A stretch of 64,000 nucleotides of DNA from Sphaerolaimus hirsutus (taxonomy: Eukaryota; Nematoda; Chromadorea; Monhysterida; Sphaerolaimidae). The notes under the pieces were generated by a model. The model made no database searches and was not told the DNA's origin. It saw only the letters and a program-made list of their open reading frames with translations. Shown piece after piece: positions 59,701 to 64,000 of the stretch (position 1 is the stretch's first letter; every line of letters starts with the position of its first letter). The stretch is taken from positions 1 to 64,000 of the forward strand of contig CAXIWS010000659.1 in assembly GCA_964036195.1 (NCBI GenBank), written 5' to 3'. Both the position numbers and the translations under genes were made by a program.

Positions 59701-62268
59701 TACAAATGTGCTGTCCATGCAGTATAAATTTGCATATGAACATCATAAATGCACATTTTAAACGTTGCACGATTACTGCACTTAAAAAGCCTCATATTCT
59801 CATATTAGTGATGTAAATGCTTGAAACGCCATGCACCAGCACTGCGACACTTCTATAGTGCATCCCCCGGTTATCGGGTTCCCCGGATTATAGGGTGAGA
59901 TTTCAAAATTTTTACTTAACCCGATAACCCGGGGATGACTGTATTCTATTTTTTGCAACATGCCCTTAAGCAATCAGGTTATCAGTATGAACTGTAATAT
60001 TTACCAATTGTTATTTGTCTGATACACATTGATTCATCATGTTTTTTTCTACATGTTCTACTTTTGAGTGATGTAAACCTTGTTAAAATCACTTGTACCA
60101 TTCACATTTAACTAAAGAGATGATTAACCATGTGTGCAACCACATGAAAATACAATATGTCACTTGAAATATGCCTTGCTATACCAAAAGCAAATCGCAA
60201 TATCGAATATCGAATATCGAAAATATCGATTATCGAATATCGACCATTTTTTAATATCGAATATCGATATCGAGGTTCCATCCAGGGGTCTCCTAGGGGG
60301 GGGCTGCCCCCCCCCCCAAATCGACCAGCTATCTATCTATCCCGGAGGCCGCTCAGCTATCTATCTATCCCGAGGCAAAATTTTTGGCTACTACCCCCAA
60401 AGACCCCCCCCCCAAATCGCTCAGCTATCTATCTATCTGGAGTGGTTTTTGAGAAATTTTGCCCCAATTTTCACTCAAAATCACCAATTTTCGCACCTTT
60501 TTATAGTTGTTCACCTTCAAAATCGTGCTTTCCGGCTATATACATGGTTATATACCTATTTTTAGCCATTTTATACCTACTTTTGGCTACTTTTAACTGA
60601 TTCTTCGCAATTTTTTCCCCTTTCTGCCTTCTTAACCTTGAAAAAGCCTATATATTGTGCCCCCGCCAGCCCCCCCCCAAGCCCCCCCAGCCCCCCCCCC
60701 AGAAAATTTTTTCAGCTATCTATCTCTCCGGAGGAGCGATTTGCTATCTATCCAGCCCCCGCGAGGGCCAAAATCCTGGAGACCCCTGGTTCCATCAGAG
60801 TTGCGAAAGCGTATTTACGCTTACCCGAAATACCTGGGTAAATGGGTATTTATACTTACGCTTACGCTTACGCTTTCGTAAAATACCTGTACGCTTTATT
60901 ACGCTTTCCTGGCGGAAATACCCGGGTACTAAAAGCGTAAATTTTTTTCACGCAACCCAGTTTTACACTTTTGAAAAAGGAAGAAAGGAACAGAAAGTGA
61001 TTGAGAAAGCGTACAAAAAAAACGTGTGTTTGCTAACGGAGTGAAAATAGCCGCACATGTGCAAATTGTGTCATCTAGCAATATCGTAAGCTTAGGATAA
61101 GGAATTTTGGGTCAGATAATGGATACCGTATTTCCTCCAAATACACCCAGGGTTTTTCTCAAAGTGCAAAGTATAAGCGTCTAGATGTACACATACATAA
61201 GTATGTACCTATTAACCTAGTTGATATAAGCCCTGTTCTAATATAACTCTGTATCCTTTTTAACGTGTGTTTCGCATTGCACAGATACCAAACTGCAATT
61301 TTTGGACATTATTAGACACATTTTGGGTAGGGGTATTTTGAGGGGGTATTTTGAGTAAATACGGTAATCCGACAATCTGATGCTCAACAGCAAGAGCACC
61401 TTGTAAAACTTTTTTTACGCTTACGCTTTATTTTACGCTTTCCTAGGTATTTTAAAAATACCTTACGCTTTTAGTATCCATACCCATAATTTGGAAAGTG
61501 TATTTACGCTTACGCTTACGCTTTCCAAAAATACCGGTATTTTAACAACTCTGGGTTCCATATCGTATCGATATCGAATATCGAGTTTCAGAAAAAAATA
61601 TCGAATATCGAATATCGATATCGAGTTTCTGAAAAAAATATCGAAAATTCGATATCGAAAAATCATATCGTTTGAACCCTAGTTGACGGTTGGGGTTTTG
61701 GGGGTTGTGTTACAGTGGGGAGTTTTGAGTTGACGGTTGGTGTTTTGGGGGTTGTGTTACAGTGGCGGGTTTTTGTATTGACGGTTGGTGTTATGGGGGT
61801 TGTGTTACAGACAGTGGGGGGTTTTGAGTTGACGGTTGGTGTTTTGGGAGCTCTGTTGGAGTGGGAGGAGTTGACGGTTTTGGTTTTCTGGGTTCTGGGG
61901 TGAGGTTTTGGGGGTTGGATTGTCATTCGATTTTTGTTCTTCGTATTCTGGCCTCGCTATGATCGTGACATTTTATTTGGGGCTGGGGGCATTTCAATAT
62001 GCTCGCGAGCGACTGAAAAATTGTATAGCTTAAACGCTGAGAAGACTCGGTTCAAGTTTCCTTTACCACAATGATGGAAGTGTGGTTTTGCGATGTTTTT
62101 CAGACCAAGTATTGCTGTATTTTTCATTCCCAATATATCAAAGCTAATTTTCGAAGAATCTAATCAAATGTTTCTGTTTTTTATTTACAGATGTACCGAT
62201 TGACGGTGCGGAGTAGCAATGGGCAAACGGCCAAGTATTTGTGCGAAAATCTGCACGAGCACTTTTGA
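41705..62268 (+). CDS. AP2A: AP-2 complex subunit alpha (alpha-adaptin)
   Basis: Large subunit of the clathrin adaptor AP-2, which binds plasma-membrane phosphoinositide and cargo during endocytosis. Twenty exons: 41705-41837, 42237-42379, 43437-43655, 44887-45093, 46981-47089, 47826-48033, 49599-49710, 50141-50317, 51082-51171, 52654-52805, 53813-53942, 54441-54616, 55418-about 55499, 55986-56194, 56507-about 56637, 56694-56976, 57780-57896, 58346-58415, 58972-59106, 62191-62268. In-frame length about 986 aa (typical 940-980). Landmarks: start [20 protein letters not shown]; trunk [60 protein letters not shown]; Gly/Ala/Asn-rich hinge (exons 13-14); appendage [15 protein letters not shown] and [20 protein letters not shown]; end NLHEHF. 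The exon 13 donor and the exon 15/16 junction are uncertain; the latter leaves about 40 extra residues after YYGNKT. Introns carry most of the window's MITEs; none interrupts an exon. Confidence 0.97.
42544..42613 (-). repeat. tRNA-derived SINE head or tRNA-Val(UAC)-like pseudogene
   Basis: On the minus strand: A box TGGCTCAGGTGG, anticodon stem TCGCG/CGCGA around loop CTTACCG (anticodon TAC), T arm CTGGG/CCCGG and B box GGTTCGATCC, then GACCACT. The acceptor stem is imperfect (AGCGGTG against GACCACT) and spacing at position 8-9 is short, so it is not a normal tRNA. Two CAGTGGCTCAGGGA copies follow, and TTAACAG lies on both sides (about 42504 and 42617), a possible target duplication. AP-2 alpha intron 2. 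Confidence 0.7.
42612..42640. repeat. Perfect 12-bp hairpin next to the SINE head
   Basis: CTCAGTTAACAG and CTGTTAACTGAG are exact complements with a 5-base loop ACTTG. It may be part of a small inverted element; function unknown. Confidence 0.6.
42784..42945. repeat. Direct repeat of a 50-base unit
   Basis: GTACGCACGTCAGCGACCCC followed by TGGCG and TATATGCCG occurs at about 42788-42828 and again at 42891-42931, separated by a C run and TTTATTTCTTTCCGCAGAT, which itself also precedes the first copy near 42730. Confidence 0.75.
43841..44512. repeat. hAT-like MITE, TAGGGTTGG tips, ACGT words
   Basis: The tips TAGGGTTGGCCGATG and TTTTCCAACCCTG have flanks GACGTTAT and TACGTTAT (7 of 8). Core with TTTTTGCGCGCAAGTGCGCA at 43951. 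AP-2 alpha intron 3. Confidence 0.92.
44588..44749. repeat. Short CCGTACCG-word element
   Basis: GGGGTGGTAAACGGTACGG at the left and CGGTAAATTCTGCCACCCC at the right, with GGTACGGTACGGTGAAT words between; same family as 24990-25636. Left tip degraded, no duplication seen. AP-2 alpha intron 3. Confidence 0.65.
45401..46052. repeat. hAT-like MITE, TAGGGTTGG tips, ACGT words
   Basis: The tips TAGGGTTGGCC and TTTTTCCAACCCTA are flanked by a perfect duplication GTTGCTGC (45393-45400 and 46053-46060). Core with TTTTTGCGCGCAAGCGCGCA at about 45520. Very similar to 43841-44512. AP-2 alpha intron 4. Confidence 0.95.
47198..47621. repeat. hAT-like MITE, CAGGGCCGTATCC tips
   Basis: The tips CAGGGCCGTATCCAGGGG and CCTGGATACGTCCCTG are flanked by a perfect duplication GTAGCCGA (47190-47197 and 47622-47629). 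Sister of 20461-20901, including the GCGCGTAAGCGCGC palindrome and GGCGCC array. AP-2 alpha intron 5. Confidence 0.94.
48226..48735. repeat. hAT-like MITE, CAGGGGTCTCC tips, CTATCTATC words
   Basis: The tips CAGGGGTCTCCTAGG and CCTGGAGACCCCTG are flanked by a perfect duplication ACGTTATC (48218-48225 and 48736-48743). AP-2 alpha intron 6. Confidence 0.94.
48889..49448. repeat. TA-flanked palindromic MITE with CAGGGTGCGGCAATTTAGAC tips
   Basis: CAGGGTGCGGCAATTTAGAC and its near complement ending GCCTCACCCTG begin arms of about 160 bases (GGGGTCCGTCTAAATTG, AATAACTTGTCACTGA, CACTCGTTC in inverse), flanked by TA. The interior loop has GATCCCGATCCCGGTCCCG. Mariner-like by target. AP-2 alpha intron 6. 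Confidence 0.9.
51187..51435. repeat. TA-flanked CCGTATTTCTTCTAATA element, degraded right end
   Basis: The left end CCGTATTTCTTCTAATA is followed by GTAGAAGGGCACC and CAGTAGAACGACAGG words; the right side has CAATAGAGCGACAGG and TTCTATTAGATCAAATACG. Same family as 7024-7923 and 63777 onward. AP-2 alpha intron 9. Confidence 0.7.
51703..52579. repeat. hAT-like MITE, TAGTGATG tips, GGCGCC-word arrays
   Basis: The tips TAGTGATGGAATGGCGCC and GGCGCTTTTCCATCACTA are flanked by a perfect duplication GTGTAAAT (51695-51702 and 52580-52587). Arrays of GGCGCCCTTGGCGC occupy both subterminal regions. AP-2 alpha intron 9, about 75 bases before exon 10. Confidence 0.95.
53088..53758. repeat. hAT-like MITE, TAGGGTTGG tips, AAATC words
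   Basis: The tips TAGGGTTGGAAAG and AAGTGCCAACCCTA have flanks CAACAATC and CAACAACC (7 of 8). The core matches 13945-14589 in reverse. It ends about 55 bases before AP-2 alpha exon 11. Confidence 0.92.
54655..55096. repeat. TACTCGGCGG-family element with nested palindrome
   Basis: Ends TCTCGGCGGACCAC and GCGATCCGCAGAGTA resemble 30874-31126. A second palindrome at about 54732-54918 (CTCGGCGGACAGC, CACACTTAGTATGAAAACCT and their inverse) is inserted inside. AP-2 alpha intron 12. Confidence 0.7.
57347..57727. repeat. Truncated CAGGGCCGTATCC-family element, reverse orientation
   Basis: GCTTGTTTACGGAGCCCGGC, a short GGCGCC array (57420-57480), GCGCGCAAATTTTTG and the terminal CCCCCCTGGATACGCCCTTG match 20461-20901 in reverse. 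The left tip is missing. AP-2 alpha intron 16. Confidence 0.75.
59473..59941. repeat. TA-flanked element, CAGTCGTCCCCGGGTTA tips
   Basis: CAGTCGTCCCCGGGTTAACG and TAACCCGGGGATGACTG are inverted and flanked by TA. Subterminal words GGGTTCCCCGG and GGTTATCGGG repeat many times. Tc1/mariner/pogo-like by target. Confidence 0.9.
60283..60788. repeat. hAT-like MITE, CAGGGGTCTCC tips
   Basis: Perfect duplication GTTCCATC (60275-60282 and 60789-60796). The duplicated octamer includes the first C of the neighbouring CAGAGTTG element, so this copy inserted after that one. Confidence 0.94.
60796..61553. repeat. hAT-like MITE, CAGAGTTG tips, CGCTTACG words
   Basis: The tips CAGAGTTGCGAAAGCG and TTTAACAACTCTG are flanked by a perfect duplication GGTTCCAT (60788-60795 and 61554-61561). 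TTACGCTTACGC words lie on both sides. It contains 61126-61364. Confidence 0.92.
61126..61364. repeat. TA-flanked CCGTATTTCCTCCAAATAC element, nested
   Basis: CCGTATTTCCTCCAAATACA and TATTTTGAGTAAATACGG flanked by TA. Small, diverged copy of the family. Confidence 0.8.
61682..61870. repeat. Minisatellite, about 50-60 base unit, four copies
   Basis: The unit begins GTTGACGGTTGGTGTTTTGG and continues GGGTTGTGTTACAGTGG, with length variants. The same unit starts left of the hAT element (59107-59136), so the element inserted into this tandem repeat. AP-2 alpha last intron. Confidence 0.85.
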
Positions 62269-63377
62269 GTTTAGTGCAGTCCTTTGTGTTTTGTGTTATC
62301 ACATGCGACTAGTTCCAATTTGGGCAAAATGTAGACACTTAAAAAAATTATGGAAAAACTTGGTTTTTGTAATTTGAAAATTTAATGATAATTTATACCT
62401 GAAATTGGACAGAGTTAAATATGCACGTTACTGTCATATTGAGAAATGCGGTTGTTATCGAAACTATTTAATTGCGTGTTTACTTTAAAACAATCTTCAA
62501 TTAAAATAGGTGACAGTTTATTCATCATATTCATTCATATGACAATCTACTCAACTTAACCGTGGAAAAACTTTAGCCGCAGAATTTTTACTCTTTTGAA
62601 TTTATCACCATTTTTTAAGTGCACATTCACTTCATTTTGGTATGTAAATACATTACCGTTTTTCTCCATCTATTACTTCAAATGGATTTGTGAAGTTTCA
62701 ATCCGTATTTTTCATCAAGTTTTATTCATTTCTCAGATATACCACTCAATATTGTTACCGTTAGGTGAAAATATAACTAATTAATTTAATACCCAACTTG
62801 TATTTTTACTGATACTCCATGATTTAATTTTTCAACAGTGCTCTATAGCGCGCAAGGAATGTGCCTGCGCACACTAGTTTTCACACGATACTTCTAAAAC
62901 TCACAAATCAGTTTAGAACGCATTTGAGTTTTCTACAATGATATGGCCGTCAACTACAGTTGACGGAGATAAAAATAACTACCTAATTGTGGAAAACTGA
63001 AACATGTTCAAAGCTCATTTGGGGAGTTTCATTCTAAAAGTGCATATATCCAAGTTTTTCGATTTTTCAAAATCGCATTTCAAAGTTTGACGCTGGCCCG
63101 ACAGCGCCATGTTTGGGGGACAACGCTTGCCCCGCACTTTTCATATACCTTAGACATTTTTCTATTATATATATATATATAACCACCAGTGGCCCGTGCC
63201 ATACATGCGAGTTACAGTCCATTTTGTCGGAGGTGGTTCAGAGTTTCATATCAAAAATGAATATGTCCACCTAGTGAAAGTGGCGCTTGTGCACTTACGA
63301 TATGAAACTCTGACTTTTTACTCAGAGAATGCTTTTATGGGAAGAGTCCCCGTATGATGACTTGGAAAAAATAGGTA
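62269..63377. other. AP-2 alpha 3' flank
   Basis: Contains the 3'UTR. No AATAAA close to the stop was found; an ATTAAA at 62500-62505 is a candidate polyadenylation signal. A short TA microsatellite lies at about 63168-63182. No further gene is recognised. Confidence 0.4.
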
Positions 63378-63762
63378 CCGTATTTCCTCGAAATACCCCC
63401 CTTAATTAACCCCCCTCGAAATTCCCCCAGGTGTTTTTGAGCAGGGAAAAAATAACCCCCCTCGAAATACCCCCCATCTGTAATGATGTACATCATGTAT
63501 GCAATGTACATGATGTATATATTGGTCGCAGTTTGCATCGCCGCTACACATAAATATACTAGTTTTGTGTAGCAATGCACGTTGACATTTATATCCAAAT
63601 ATTCCCTACTTGGACACGTTGATTACCGGTATAAGGTATATAAAAATGTAATCTTTACTATGAATTAAACCCCGCATTGAATAAGCCCCCCTCGAAATAC
63701 CCCCCTCAAAATTTCCACTCTGAAAAAAATAAACCCCCTGGGGGCATTTCGAGGAAATACGG
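63378..63762. repeat. TA-flanked CCGTATTTCCTCGAAATACC element
   Basis: CCGTATTTCCTCGAAATACC and CATTTCGAGGAAATACGG flanked by TA, with CCCCCTCGAAATACC words on both sides. Confidence 0.9.
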
Positions 63763-63776
63763 TATATAACCATATA

Positions 63777-64000
63777 CCGTATTTCTTCTAATAGAAGGGC
63801 AGGTCTTCAATAGAAGGGCATCTCCAATAGAAGGTACACTTTTTCGGCTTTATTTGGGCCATGAAATCAATAGAAGGGCAGTCTCCAATAGAAGGTACAG
63901 ATAGTGCTGGAATTGTGCCAAATGCATGAAAAATTAAAAAAATATCAGTGGACGCCGCATTTTAGTGGCTTTGGTCCGTTAATCCGGTGCTATTTTTACA
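63777..64000. repeat. CCGTATTTCTTCTAATAGAA element, left part
   Basis: It starts CCGTATTTCTTCTAATAGAA after a TA and repeats CAATAGAAGGGCA and CAATAGAAGGTACA words. It runs off the window. Confidence 0.85.

Larger units (their letters stand above)
59137..61681. repeat. hAT-like MITE, TAGGGTTCAAAC tips, TATCGA words, host of four insertions
   Basis: The tips TAGGGTTCAAACGATAT and ATATCGTTTGAACCCTA have flanks GTTGAAGG and GTTGACGG (7 of 8). TATCGAATATCGA arrays occupy 59155-59295, 60198-60270 and 61560-61665. Inside are 59473-59941, 60283-60788, 60796-61553 and, within the last, 61126-61364. AP-2 alpha last intron. Confidence 0.9.

Noticed and set aside
1-64000. A transposase gene that could mobilise these elements
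   Set aside because: No frame in the window shows hAT, Tc1/mariner or other transposase motifs; all elements here appear non-autonomous.

Overview
This is animal nuclear DNA: spliced genes with GT-AG introns, GC-richer exons, and introns and intergenic DNA packed with short non-autonomous DNA transposons. The AP-2 alpha protein reads closest to arthropod versions as I know them (for example [14 protein letters not shown] and TWYVDVIL-like stretches), so a protostome, probably an arthropod, is my best guess. The species is not identifiable by eye.

Three genes are firm and one is unnamed. (1) 614-3535, minus: four candidate exons, all in splice phase 0, of a protein I do not recognise, plus a possible upstream exon at 5679-5807. 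(2) 14957-18430, minus: complete five-exon ribosomal protein L18 (eL18), 188 aa. (3) 21226-30435, plus: eight-exon FGFR1OP2/SIKE-family coiled-coil protein (STRIPAK complex), about 460 aa with a long low-complexity C-terminus. (4) 41705-62268, plus: AP-2 adaptor alpha subunit in 20 exons, about 986 aa, from [12 protein letters not shown] to the appendage C-terminus. These genes share no evident pathway: translation, STRIPAK kinase/phosphatase signalling and clathrin endocytosis.

A 200-base N gap at 11009-11208 is flanked by two homologous blocks, 7924-11008 and 11209-15215. Each block contains the last RPL18 exon, and each carries transposon insertions that the other lacks. This looks like two alleles placed in tandem by the assembler rather than a true duplication. 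It usefully supplies empty-site alleles for several transposons.

Most other DNA is MITE-like. One set has 8-bp target-site duplications (hAT-like), with tips such as TAGGGTTGG, TAGTGATG, CAGGGGTCTCC, CAGAGTTG, CAGGGCCGTATCC, TAGGGTGGCAG and TAGGGTTCAAAC. Another set is flanked by TA (Tc1/mariner-like), mostly with the tip CCGTATTT. The striking pattern is that just inside the tips each family carries arrays of its own short, often palindromic word: ACGT inside A/T runs, AGCGCT, GGCGCC, CCGTACCG, TATCGA, CTATCTATC, CCCCTCGAAATA. Families with the same tip can carry different words. No transposase gene is visible. This modular word-switching is the most novel-looking feature of the window.
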